From: JANXVY01 sp034408685
Lineage (GTDB): Bacteria; Pseudomonadota; Alphaproteobacteria; Rhizobiales; Hyphomicrobiaceae
Assembly (NCBI GenBank): GCA_034408685.1
Contig: JAWXCP010000089.1
Span: forward strand, 1-36,265
DNA: 36,265 nucleotides
Direction: 5' to 3'
Shown here: piece after piece, positions 1 to 6,904 of the stretch
How positions within the stretch are numbered: position 1 is the stretch's first letter
How the letters are laid out: the number at the start of each line of letters is the position of its first letter
Position numbers and translations under genes: made by a program
The notes under the pieces: generated by a model
Told to the model about the DNA's origin: nothing
What the model saw: the letters and a program-made list of their open reading frames with translations, nothing else
The model's database searches: none

Positions 1-162
1 CGCGCCTACTTTACTGGCTTCGCCGGAGCTATTTGGCTGGCTTCGTCGCGACTACTTTGTCGGCTTCGCCAGATCTATTTGTCTGGCTTCGCCAGACCTA
101 TTTGGCTGGCTTCGCCAGATCTACTTGGCTGGCTTCGCCGGATCTACTTGGCTGGCTTCGCC
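1..162. repeat. 23-bp tandem repeat array
   Basis: The core GGCTTCG recurs at 16, 39, 62, 85, 108, 131 and 154, an exact 23-bp period. Bases 1-15 look like the tail of another unit, so the array probably continues beyond the left edge. Units near 85-153 are the most uniform and those to the left are more degraded. Read on the minus strand, each intact unit carries codons for Pro-Ala-Lys followed by TAG. The array therefore begins inside the last codons of the small gene at 144-284 and looks like a serial duplication of that gene's 3' end and stop codon. Because 23 is not a multiple of 3, the frame rotates from unit to unit. Confidence 0.9.
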
Positions 163-284
163 GGGGCCTTGCCCGACTTGCTGAATGTCGCCGCAACCGA
201 GTTGTCCTGGGCGGCGCCTTTCTTTGGCTTGTCCGCCTTGGGTTTCCGTATCTCTTTATTCGAATGCTTTTGACCTTTGGCCAT
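144..284 (-). CDS. small Lys-rich conserved protein (46 aa)
   Basis: This reads as a 46-residue, strongly basic protein beginning MAKGQKHSNKEIRKPKADKP, a pattern I recognise from small conserved hypothetical proteins of Alphaproteobacteria whose function I do not know. The reading frame is open further upstream to 332, but the family start is the ATG at 284. The C-terminus (GKAPAKPAK) and the TAG stop are encoded by the first unit of the 23-bp tandem array, so the tail may have been altered by repeat expansion. The high Lys and Pro content suggests a disordered nucleic-acid-binding or ribosome-associated peptide, but that is only an inference from composition. No Shine-Dalgarno sequence stands out. 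Confidence 0.7.
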   Translation of the reverse strand: MAKGQKHSNKEIRKPKADKPKKGAAQDNSVAATFSKSGKAPAKPAK

Positions 285-385
285 GTCTGTCTCGATCTCT
301 GTCGTACTGGTGAACTCAGTATGCCATCTCATGCGTCGAGGCCCGCCCGCAAGCGTGGTCTCGAGAAAAGGCCCACTTCGCAGGC

Positions 386-583
386 TTAGGCGGCAGTACG
401 CAACGACAGGTCGCTTTCCCGGGCGACGCGCTCGAAGGCTTCCGCCGTCGATTTGATCCGATAAAAAATGCCGTCGTTTTCGAGCGGGATCAGGCGGACG
501 ATTTTGTAAATTTCCGACGACGCCGCCATTCGATTGCGCGGAGCGTCGAAATAGACAGTCTGGCCGATTTTGTATTTATGCAT
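386..583 (-). CDS. conserved small alphaproteobacterial protein (65 aa)
   Basis: A 65-residue protein starting MHKYKIGQTVYFDAP, with central IYKIVRLIPLENDGIFYRIKS and the ending FERVARESDLS. I recognise this layout from a small conserved hypothetical family found widely in Alphaproteobacteria. The function is unknown to me. The pattern of alternating hydrophobic residues and glycines suggests a small beta-barrel fold of SH3/Tudor type, but that is inference. There is no signal peptide or membrane segment, so it should be cytoplasmic. The ATG at 583 has a purine-rich stretch (GGAAAGGG) about 10 bases upstream. It lies on the same strand as, but is separated from, the oxidoreductase gene upstream. 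Confidence 0.8.
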   Translation of the reverse strand: MHKYKIGQTVYFDAPRNRMAASSEIYKIVRLIPLENDGIFYRIKSTAEAFERVARESDLSLRTAA

Positions 584-812
584 TGTTCTGACCCTTTCCG
601 GGGCGGCGCGGCCGAGCGAGGGCGTCGGGGGCGACGAGGCAAGCGTGATGCCGCTGTTGCGTAAGGCAAAAAAAGCAACATCGCCGCATGGATTTGCGCG
701 GCTGCCGCAACACTTAGCACATCAAGACTGCCATGTCGCGTTTGCGGCAAAACGGGCTTCGGCCGGTCCCGAAAGCGAAAGAAACTCGCGTTTTGCAAAA
801 ATGCGTGGGCGA
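584..812. other. intergenic stretch, no gene seen
   Basis: Together with the palindromic element at 813-891 this forms a gap of about 300 bases between the 65-aa gene and the oxidoreductase gene. Short open frames exist here on both strands, but none has a recognisable protein or ribosome binding site. It must hold the promoter of the 65-aa gene (transcribed leftwards). I could not identify -35/-10 elements with confidence. Confidence 0.5.
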
Positions 813-891
813 CTACTGTTGCTTTTATATCTGACGTTTGGTTGAGACGCCAGATGCAGGCGGGGACCAAACGTCAGATGCGCAACACTAG
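813..891. repeat. CTAG-ended palindromic element, copy 1 (79 bp)
   Basis: An imperfect inverted repeat of 79 bp. The left arm (CTACTGTTGC...ATCTGACGTTTGGT) pairs with the right arm (ACCAAACGTCAGAT...GCAACACTAG) around a GC-rich centre. A second copy of the same length at 6755-6833 differs at only about six positions, and a third element at 6666-6741 shares the same ends but a different stem. The right-hand terminal CTAG supplies the TAG stop codon of the oxidoreductase gene (888-890), so the element sits flush with a gene 3' end. A strong hairpin here could act as a transcript end or stabiliser. Confidence 0.88.
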
Positions 892-1886
892 GGCGTCAGC
901 ACGATCTTGCCGATGTGTGCGCTGCTTTCCATCCGCCGATGCGCGTCTGCTGCCTCAGCCAACGGATAGATACGGTCGACAATCGGCCGGACGCGGCGTT
1001 CGGCCAGAAGCGGCGAGATGTTGGCTTCCACTGCAGCCGCGATGCCGGCCTTCACCTCTGTCGTGCGAATGCGCAACGTCGACCCGGTCAGCGTCAGCCG
1101 CTTCAGCATCACCCGGACGAGATCGATGGTGACCTTCGAGCCCTGCTGGAACGCAATGTTGACGATCCGCCCATCTTCAGCCGCCGCACGGATATTGCGC
1201 TCGACGTAATCAGCTCCGACCATGTCGAGGATGACGTCGGCGCCACGTCCTCCGGTTGCTTGCTTTACGGTTTCGACAAAATCTTCGGACTTGTAGTTGA
1301 CCGCCCAGTCAGCGCCCAGTTGGCGAGCGGCGCGGCATTTTTCTTCCGATCCCGCGGTCACGATCACGTTGGCGCCCCGCGCCTTTGCAAGCTGGATCGC
1401 CATGACGCCAATCCCGCTCGTGCCGCCGTGGATCAACAGCCACTGATCGGTCTCGAGACGCCCGCGCTCGAACACGTTGTGCCAAACCGTGAAGGCAGTT
1501 TCTGGAATGCTGGCTGCTTCGACCATCGACAGCCCGGCCGGTACGGGAAGCGTGGAGCCGGCCTCGGCCACGCAATGGCTAGCATAGCCGCCGCTATTGA
1601 CCAGAGCCATGACGCTATCACCCGGCTTGAACCGCTCGACGCCGTTGCCAACCGATATGACGCGCCCGGCGACCTCGAGCCCTGGGATGTCCGAATGCCC
1701 TTTTGGGGCTGGATAGCTGCCTTGGCGTTGCAGCACGTCCGGCCGGTTGACGCCTGCCGCTTCGACGCCGATCAGCACCTGGCCCGCTCCCGGCACCGGG
1801 ATTGGCCGGTTGTGTGGCTGCAGCATCTCAGGTCCGCCGGGTGCCTGGATAACCATTGCGGTCATTACCGATCGAGTGTCGTCCAC
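888..1886 (-). CDS. NAD(P)H:quinone oxidoreductase, PIG3/Zn-independent MDR family
   Basis: A 332-residue medium-chain dehydrogenase/reductase of the quinone oxidoreductase (PIG3-like) group, expected to reduce quinones or enone substrates with NADPH in the cytoplasm. The N-terminal GroES-like domain carries the characteristic AGVNRPDVLQRQGSYP (about residues 44-59) and DIPGLEVAG (66-74). The Rossmann nucleotide-binding loop is HGGTSGIG (153-160), followed by AIQLAKARG. There is no catalytic Zn Cys/His set, as expected for this subgroup. The start is a GTG at 1886 with GAGG six bases upstream; internal ATGs at 1865 and 1856 are alternatives. Its stop codon lies inside the palindromic element at 813-891. 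It is divergent from DUF1192/rcdA. The physiological substrate cannot be told from sequence. Confidence 0.93.
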   Translation of the reverse strand: MDDTRSVMTAMVIQAPGGPEMLQPHNRPIPVPGAGQVLIGVEAAGVNRPDVLQRQGSYPAPKGHSDIPGLEVAGRVISVGNGVERFKPGDSVMALVNSGGYASHCVAEAGSTLPVPAGLSMVEAASIPETAFTVWHNVFERGRLETDQWLLIHGGTSGIGVMAIQLAKARGANVIVTAGSEEKCRAARQLGADWAVNYKSEDFVETVKQATGGRGADVILDMVGADYVERNIRAAAEDGRIVNIAFQQGSKVTIDLVRVMLKRLTLTGSTLRIRTTEVKAGIAAAVEANISPLLAERRVRPIVDRIYPLAEAADAHRRMESSAHIGKIVLTP

Positions 1887-1927
1887 GGGGAACCTCGTTT
1901 GTCATTGTGCAGGCGGCAGAACGTGTA

Positions 1928-2031
1928 GAGTGCTTCGGGAAAAGTGGGAACCGGTTTTCCCAAAAGAAGCACGACGAACCAATAAGTTAGAGTCGCTTCC
2001 GTAATTCAATTTAAAGCGGAAGACCTCTAAC
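1928..2031. repeat. Rhizobiales-type interspersed palindromic repeat
   Basis: This segment contains GTGCTTC...GAAGCAC arms around GGGAAAA...GGTTTTCCC (about 1930-1972), then GTTAGAGTCG, and a second stem CTTCCG...CGGAAG (about 1996-2022) ending in CTCTAAC. The string GGGAAAAGTGGGAACCGG followed by a TTTTCCC arm resembles, from memory, a short repeat scattered in large numbers through Rhizobiales genomes; I cannot confirm the family name. It lies in the divergent region between the oxidoreductase gene and the DUF1192 gene and may affect either promoter. Confidence 0.7.
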
Positions 2032-2151
2032 GGCGTCAGTGCCGGTGACAGCGCGATGCGTCAAGCTTGCGATGCCGTTGCTGGCCCTCTAGGCTCAGGT
2101 CATGATGACTGGAACGCTGTCAGGCAACCAGGATGAGACCGGGAGAACACC

Positions 2152-2340
2152 ATGGATTGGGACGAAGCTGCGCATCGCCCTGTGAAGGGCATCACGACCG
2201 GACAGGCGCTCGACACATTGTCGATCGGTGAACTCGAAGAGCGCGTGGCAATTCTCGCGACCGAAATCGATCGCCATCGGGCCGAGATCATCCGGAAACG
2301 GGCCCAGGCCGATGCGGCCGCATCGATTTTCAAGCTGTGA
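2152..2340 (+). CDS. DUF1192 family protein (62 aa)
   Basis: A 62-residue protein beginning MDWDEA, with TTGQALDTLSIGELEERVAILATEI and a C-terminal Arg/Ala-rich helix ending in ASIFKL. This matches DUF1192, a small alphaproteobacterial family. The sequence from about residue 22 to the end has a heptad-like pattern of Leu/Ile/Ala and is probably a short coiled coil that dimerises. The molecular role of the family is not established. The ATG at 2152 has GGGAG six bases upstream. Its position just before an rcdA-type gene on the same strand recurs in related genomes as far as I recall, but the 350-base gap here argues against tight co-translation. Confidence 0.88.
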   Translation: MDWDEAAHRPVKGITTGQALDTLSIGELEERVAILATEIDRHRAEIIRKRAQADAAASIFKL

Positions 2341-2690
2341 CGGACATGCCCGTCGGCTGCAAACCGCTACGGGTGTGCGGTCCGAACTTGCCAAAAATGA
2401 ACAGTCTTCACTCTTTGGTAATCGTAATCGTCCAATTTGGCGAAGCCCGTTACCTTGGGCGAAGCCCTGCGTTGGGGGGTCGCTGGCTGGCGGCTCCCCT
2501 TCAGGTGTCATCGGCTATAACTGTTCCGACCGGTCAAGATTTATGCCTGCCTGTGGCTGGATTGCCGGGCTGCCGATAGCCGGATATGTATAGAGCAGCC
2601 ATCGGCCGCCACGTCGCCGTAATCATACGGCTCAAAAGGTGTGGCACGCTCGTTAGCTGCCGTGTAACGTTAGTCGAGGATTAAGTGTTT
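2341..2690 (+). other. long leader/intergenic region before rcdA
   Basis: About 350 bases without a convincing gene between the DUF1192 gene and rcdA. It contains a short direct repeat, GGCGAAGCCC, near 2440 and again 20 bases later, and AT-richer stretches around 2391-2445 that might hold a promoter. GAGGA at 2676-2680 is the likely ribosome binding site for the downstream gene. No terminator hairpin or known riboswitch was recognised. Confidence 0.4.
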
Positions 2691-3311
2691 ATGTGGCGTT
2701 CGGTCATGGGTAAAGAAATCATCGCCGAAGGCGGCGTTGCAGACGATAGCGTTACGTTCGCTTTTGGCGAGCGTTTGAGTACCGTCCAGTTCGACGCCGT
2801 ATTCAAGGATGGCATGGCGCTGGTCGAGCGCACGGCGAGCTATCTCGACGGTCCAGGCCGCCAGGAGGCCAAGCGCCTCGCTCCAGCAACCACGGTCCTT
2901 TACGCCACAGAAAGCATGCGCCTCACGGCCCGGCTTCTTGACGTTGCATCGTGGCTATTGATCCGGCGCGCGCTGCGCGAAGGTGAGATCAGCGCGCATG
3001 ACGCCGAGGCCAAGCGCCGCCGTCTGAAGCTGCAACCCATTGGCCGTCCTTCGCACACGAAGGGTTTTGACGACTTGCCGGAGTCGCTGCGCGTTCTGGT
3101 CGAAGACAGCTTCACGATGCTTGCGCGCATCGCCCACCTCGACGAGCGCACACCTGTGGCCGTTGGTGCGTCGAGCGATCACGCGGCTGTAGCAACCGCC
3201 GCCATCGGCCGTGCAGCCGCATCAAAGCACACGGACGTTGGTGCCGATAATCCGGTCGGCGCTCAGGTTATCCGGCTGCACGACGCTTTCTCGCGCCGCC
3301 GGTCGCAATAA
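2691..3311 (+). CDS. rcdA: RcdA-like regulator of CtrA degradation (DUF1465)
   Basis: About 206 residues of the DUF1465 family, whose Caulobacter member RcdA is an adaptor that helps deliver the cell-cycle regulator CtrA to ClpXP. Family signatures visible are GMALVERTASYLDGPGRQEA (about residues 42-61), YATESMRLTARLLDVASWLL (about 72-91) and RVLVEDSFTMLARIAHLDE. These form the expected helical bundle. The tail is a disordered Ala-rich extension, a region the Caulobacter protein also has. Possible starts are GTG 2685, ATG 2691 and ATG 2706. GAGGA at 2676-2680 lies 10 bases before ATG 2691, which I chose. The gene ends just before a bidirectional terminator shared with rpmE. Confidence 0.9.
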   Translation: MWRSVMGKEIIAEGGVADDSVTFAFGERLSTVQFDAVFKDGMALVERTASYLDGPGRQEAKRLAPATTVLYATESMRLTARLLDVASWLLIRRALREGEISAHDAEAKRRRLKLQPIGRPSHTKGFDDLPESLRVLVEDSFTMLARIAHLDERTPVAVGASSDHAAVATAAIGRAAASKHTDVGADNPVGAQVIRLHDAFSRRRSQ

Positions 3312-3336
3312 TTGTTCGTTACAGCCCGCGTTCATG

Positions 3337-3371
3337 AAAAAAGGTCCGGTGGCTTGCCACTGGACCTTTTT
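3337..3371. terminator. bidirectional rho-independent terminator
   Basis: A stem made by AAAAAAGGTCC-GGTGGC and GCCAC-TGGACCTTTTT with a two-base loop, flanked by an A-run on the left and a T-run on the right. It therefore reads as an intrinsic terminator on both strands. It lies between rcdA (plus) and rpmE (minus), ending both converging transcripts. Confidence 0.93.
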
Positions 3372-3455
3372 CAATTTGAGGGGTTGCTGGGACTTGCGAG
3401 ATAGAGTCTCGCGTCGATCCAGCCCATCCAACCTGCAACCCGCTGAAGCTGACCG

Positions 3456-3680
3456 TTAAAAGATGCCTTCGAACTTCTTCTTGAACTTCGACAGGCGCCC
3501 GCCGCGGTCCATCAGCTTCTGGTCGCCGCCGGTCCAGGCCGGGTGCGACGACGGATCGATGTCCAGCGATAGCGTATCGCCCTCTTTGCCGTACGTCGAA
3601 TACGTCACGAAATCCGACCCGTTCGGCAGAAGCACGCGGATCTGGTGATAGTCGGGGTGGCAGTCGGCGTCGCGCTTCAT
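3456..3680 (-). CDS. rpmE: 50S ribosomal protein L31
   Basis: A 74-residue L31 of the large ribosomal subunit. Clear signatures are HPDYHQIRVLLPNGSDFVTY, STYGKEGDTLSLDIDPSSHP and the C-terminal DRGGRLSKFKKKF. The length fits alphaproteobacterial L31. It has a single Cys at position 7 and no CxxC zinc motif, so it is the zinc-free form (known to replace zinc-binding L31 in many bacteria). The frame is open further upstream to 3908, but homology begins at the ATG at 3680, which has GAGAG about 6 bases upstream. The gap between it and parC contains a GAACTCGGCC direct repeat near 3859-3884 and no gene. Confidence 0.96.
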   Translation of the reverse strand: MKRDADCHPDYHQIRVLLPNGSDFVTYSTYGKEGDTLSLDIDPSSHPAWTGGDQKLMDRGGRLSKFKKKFEGIF

Positions 3681-3920
3681 GGCTGGCTCTCGGGGTTTCG
3701 GCTGACGGGATCGATGCTGACAGGTTTCGGCTAACGGGCGTTGCGGTCCGTCCGATGGAATTGAATTCGTGCGGCCGGAGCGTCGTTCCGGCGCACTATC
3801 ATCGCACGATTGGCTGAGTTGGCAGGCACTAACCGAGATCAACGCCCAAGGCAAGTCCGGGTTCGAACTCGGCCGAACTCGGCCGAATTCCAGATCACGT
3901 GAGAACATTCCAGCACCTGA

Positions 3921-6188
3921 TCAAAACGACGGGCCGAACGTGTTCGAGCGCGGGAAGCCCTTGGGCGCGACTTTGCCAGCCTGGGCGCGGGCACCCATCC
4001 ACTCCGCAAGGTCGGTGCCCGAAAGGGTAAACGTCCGCCCGGCACTATCGAGCCAAGTCAGCCCGACAGCCGTGTCGAAGACGCGGACATCCGACAGCCC
4101 CCCATCGGCGAAACGCTGGAGGATGACGCCCTTGCCGCGCGCCATCTCGTTGACCTCGGCCAGCGGAAACGCGAGCAGTTTGCGATTGTCGCCGATGATC
4201 GCCACGCCATCGCCCGTCACCGGCACGACGGCCTTGGCCATCTCGTCATCGCCGACATTGAGCACTTGCTTGCCCTTGCGGGTGGACGCCACGACGTCGT
4301 CTTCGGGCACGACGAAGCCATATCCCGAGGCAGACGCAACCAGCAGCTTGCGGCCCGGTTGATGAACGAAGGCCTCGATAAAGTCGTGGTTCGCCTCGAG
4401 GTCGACCATCAGGCGGACGGGTTCGCCGTGACCGCGACCGCCGGGGAGCTGGTTGACGTCGAGGGTGAAGAACCGCCCATTGGTTGCGAACACGATCAGC
4501 TTGTCGGTCGTCGACGCCCGAATGGCCCGCATGAGGCCGTCGCCCTGCTTGAATTCGAGCTTCGATAGATCATCGCTATGGCCCTTCATCGTCCGTACCC
4601 AGCCCTTGTCGGACATGATGACGGTGACGGGCTCCTTTTCGACCAGCGCTTCGGTCAGATCGACATCGATCTCCGGCGCATCTTCAAAGCTGGTGCGGCG
4701 TTTGCCGAGCGCGGTCTTTTTGGAATAGCGTTCGCGCGTGTCGCGAATTTCCTCTGTGATGCGCTCCCACTGCTGGTCGTCAGAGCCGAGAAGCGCAATG
4801 ATCCCGCGGCGCTCGACCGAAAGCTTGTCGTTCTCGGCGCGTATTTCGACCTCTTCGAGTTTCGAAATGGCGCGCAGGCGAAGGTTCAAAATCGCTTCGG
4901 CCTGGACGTCGGACAACTTGAACGTCGAGATCAGCTTGGCCTTCGGCTCATCCTCGAAGCGAATGATGCGGATGACTTCATCGATGTTGAGGAACGCGAT
5001 CAGGTAGCCGTCGAGCACTTCGAGCCGATGCTCGATCTTGGCCAGTCTGTGCTTCGAACGGCGAACCAGGACCTCGACGCGGTGTTCGAGCCACTGCTGG
5101 AGCACCTCCTTCAGCGACAGCACGTTAGGGACTTGGCCTGCCGACAGCACATTCATGTTGAGCGAGAACCGAACCTCGAGTTCGGTCAGCTTGAACAAGC
5201 TCTCCATCATCACCGCCGGATCGACGGTACGGGCTTTCGGTTCGATCACGAGGCGAATGTCTTCAGCGCTCTCGTCGCGGACATCGCCCACGAGTGGCAG
5301 TTTCTTTTCCGACAGTAACTCGGCGAGTTTCTCGACGAGCTTCATTTTCTGCACTTGGTAGGGGATCTCGGTGATCACGACCTGCCAGCCGCCCCGCCCG
5401 AGATCCTCCTTCTGCCACCGCGCCCGCTGGCGGAATGCGCCGCGACCGGTGCGGTAGGTTTCGATGATCGATTCGCGCGTGTCGACCACGATGCCGCCAG
5501 TCGGAAAATCGGGCCCGGGGACGAGTTCGACGAGCTTTTCGACCGTCGCGTTCGGGTGCTTGATCAGATGGAGGGCGGCCGCGCACAGTTCGTCGATATT
5601 GTGGGGCGGAATGTTGGTCGCCATGCCGACCGCGATGCCAGACGAACCGTTGGCGAGCAGGTTCGGGAACGCGGCCGGGAGCACGATCGGCTCCTGCTCC
5701 TCCTCGTTGTAGTTCGGCCGGAAGTCGATGGCGTTTTCATCAAGACCAGCGAGCAGATCGATGGCGGCGGCCGGCAATCGCGCCTCGGTGTAGCGGTAGG
5801 CGGCCGCGTTATCGCCGTCGATGTTGCCGAAGTTTCCCTGGCCGTCGACCAGGGGATAACGCTGCGAGAAATCCTGCGCGAGGCGCACCAACGCGTCGTA
5901 AATCGCGCCGTCGCCATGGGGGTGGAACTTACCCATGGTTTCGCCGACCACGCGGGCGCACTTCATGTAGGCCGAAGTCGGCGATAGGCCGAGTTCGTTC
6001 ATCGCGTAGAGGATGCGCCGGTGCACGGGCTTGAGGCCGTCGCGCACGTCGGGCAACGCCCGGTGCATGATCGTCGACAGCGCATAGGCGAGATAGCGGC
6101 TCTCCAGCGCGTCCTTGAGAGGGACGTTCTCGATACCCGATGAATCTGGCGGATCGCCGCCCGGCGGTGGTGGTGTGCGTTTGTTCAT
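3921..6188 (-). CDS. parC: DNA topoisomerase IV subunit A
   Basis: A 755-residue type IIA topoisomerase A subunit that, with ParE, decatenates daughter chromosomes. The N-terminal breakage-reunion domain shows LPDVRDGLKPVHRRILYAM, the quinolone-resistance region ARVVGETMGKFHPHGDGAIYD (78-98), and catalytic Tyr133 in AYRYTEARL. The C-terminal beta-pinwheel follows after about residue 500, with repeats such as KGWVRTMKGH and NGRFFTLDVNQLPGGRGHGE. The length and the lack of a full GyrA-box favour ParC over GyrA. At the two positions where E. coli ParC has Ser80 and Glu84, this protein has Gly94 and Asp98. The N-terminal 20 residues are a Pro-rich extension. It is monocistronic, with parE elsewhere. 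Confidence 0.95.
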   Translation of the reverse strand: MNKRTPPPPGGDPPDSSGIENVPLKDALESRYLAYALSTIMHRALPDVRDGLKPVHRRILYAMNELGLSPTSAYMKCARVVGETMGKFHPHGDGAIYDALVRLAQDFSQRYPLVDGQGNFGNIDGDNAAAYRYTEARLPAAAIDLLAGLDENAIDFRPNYNEEEQEPIVLPAAFPNLLANGSSGIAVGMATNIPPHNIDELCAAALHLIKHPNATVEKLVELVPGPDFPTGGIVVDTRESIIETYRTGRGAFRQRARWQKEDLGRGGWQVVITEIPYQVQKMKLVEKLAELLSEKKLPLVGDVRDESAEDIRLVIEPKARTVDPAVMMESLFKLTELEVRFSLNMNVLSAGQVPNVLSLKEVLQQWLEHRVEVLVRRSKHRLAKIEHRLEVLDGYLIAFLNIDEVIRIIRFEDEPKAKLISTFKLSDVQAEAILNLRLRAISKLEEVEIRAENDKLSVERRGIIALLGSDDQQWERITEEIRDTRERYSKKTALGKRRTSFEDAPEIDVDLTEALVEKEPVTVIMSDKGWVRTMKGHSDDLSKLEFKQGDGLMRAIRASTTDKLIVFATNGRFFTLDVNQLPGGRGHGEPVRLMVDLEANHDFIEAFVHQPGRKLLVASASGYGFVVPEDDVVASTRKGKQVLNVGDDEMAKAVVPVTGDGVAIIGDNRKLLAFPLAEVNEMARGKGVILQRFADGGLSDVRVFDTAVGLTWLDSAGRTFTLSGTDLAEWMGARAQAGKVAPKGFPRSNTFGPSF

Positions 6189-6369
6189 GGCACGCTTGCT
6201 AACGCCGAGCCGCGCGGCCGCTCAAGTGCGCCGTCGCCACAGCTGCGAATGATCCACCGTGGCATCGGCAACGGTAACGCTGACGAATCAGTTAACAACC
6301 TGTTGATAAACGGGGGCTGCGGGCATCCTCTCGCGGTTGGCAAGCCGTTGTTCGACAGGGGACTTTTAC

Positions 6370-6651
6370 ATGGCCGAGAAAACCGTATTCGCCGTGCCAG
6401 GCCGCCGCATTCAAGTTGCGCGTCCCGTCAAGAGGGCCATGCAGATCGCAATTGCGGTTACGCTGACGACGGCGGCCATTTTCATATTGATGGCGGGCAA
6501 CGGCATGTTGCAGGCCAAGACGTCGGCCCTGAAAATGATTCCCCAGTGGATGGCCTTCGTGACGCGCCCCGACATTCTGGCGACAATGATCATCACCGCG
6601 ATGGTCACGGTGGCGGTCATCTACTGGATGCGCGACAGCGAGCGGCGCTGA
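6370..6651 (+). CDS. small two-helix membrane protein (93 aa)
   Basis: A 93-residue protein starting MAEKTVFAVPGRRIQVARPV. It has one hydrophobic segment at about residues 23-41 (IAIAVTLTTAAIFILMAG) and a second at about 68-87 (ILATMIITAMVTVAVIYWM), followed by a charged tail. The basic residues before the first helix suggest a hairpin in the inner membrane with both ends in the cytoplasm. I do not recognise the family. The ATG at 6370 is preceded by AGGGG about 8 bases upstream; the frame is open from 6337 but only via a TTG. It stands alone between divergent parC and the two CTAG-ended palindromic elements that follow its stop. Confidence 0.7.
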   Translation: MAEKTVFAVPGRRIQVARPVKRAMQIAIAVTLTTAAIFILMAGNGMLQAKTSALKMIPQWMAFVTRPDILATMIITAMVTVAVIYWMRDSERR

Positions 6652-6665
6652 CGGCCGATCTTATT

Positions 6666-6741
6666 CTAGTGTTCCGTCTCAGACATTTGCCTCCCCCAGC
6701 GGCGAGGTTGAGAGCAAATGTCTGAGGCAGAGGAACACTAG
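6666..6741. repeat. CTAG-ended palindromic element, variant stem (76 bp)
   Basis: The ends CTAGTGTTCC and GGAACACTAG and the inner arms CAGACATTTGC and GCAAATGTCTG form a nearly perfect inverted repeat with a GC-rich loop. The ends match those of the 79-bp elements at 813-891 and 6755-6833, but the stem sequence is different, so this looks like a second subfamily of the same kind of element. It lies 15 bases after the stop of the small membrane protein gene and 13 bases before the next element. Confidence 0.88.
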
Positions 6742-6754
6742 CAAGCTCTTGTTT

Positions 6755-6833
6755 CTAGTGTTGCTTTTGTATCTGACGTTTGGTTGAGACATCAGATGCG
6801 GGCGGGGACCAAACGTCAGATACGCAACACTAG
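6755..6833. repeat. CTAG-ended palindromic element, copy 2 (79 bp)
   Basis: The same length as the element at 813-891 and identical to it at all but about six positions. It runs from CTAGTGTTGC through ATCTGACGTTTGGT, the centre, then ACCAAACGTCAGAT to GCAACACTAG. The arms pair over most of their length, with a few unpaired bases in the left arm. It lies 71 bases before the start of the caspase-fold gene, so it also sits in that gene's upstream region. Confidence 0.9.
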
Positions 6834-6904
6834 TTCGCGATTGAACACTTGCAAAACAGCCCCATTATGCTCGCTCTTACCGACGCGAGCGATGGAGGCG
6901 AGGC

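Noticed and set aside
1..162. Possible CRISPR array
   Set aside because: Units are contiguous 23-bp repeats without unique spacers, and no cas genes are present.
915..1928. Long plus-strand open frame of 337 codons
   Set aside because: It lies antisense to the clear quinone oxidoreductase gene, has atypical His/Arg/Cys-rich composition and no recognisable motif; it is a shadow of high-GC coding sequence.
2095..2511. 138-codon minus-strand frame over the DUF1192 gene
   Set aside because: It overlaps the recognised DUF1192 gene antisense and has no ribosome binding site or known motif.
3921..6188. Assignment as GyrA
   Set aside because: At 755 residues it is shorter than most alphaproteobacterial GyrA, and the C-terminal region lacks an evident complete GyrA-box; ParC fits better.
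6666..6833. Possible insertion sequence or attachment site
   Set aside because: The paired palindromes are too short to encode a transposase and no integrase or phage gene is near.
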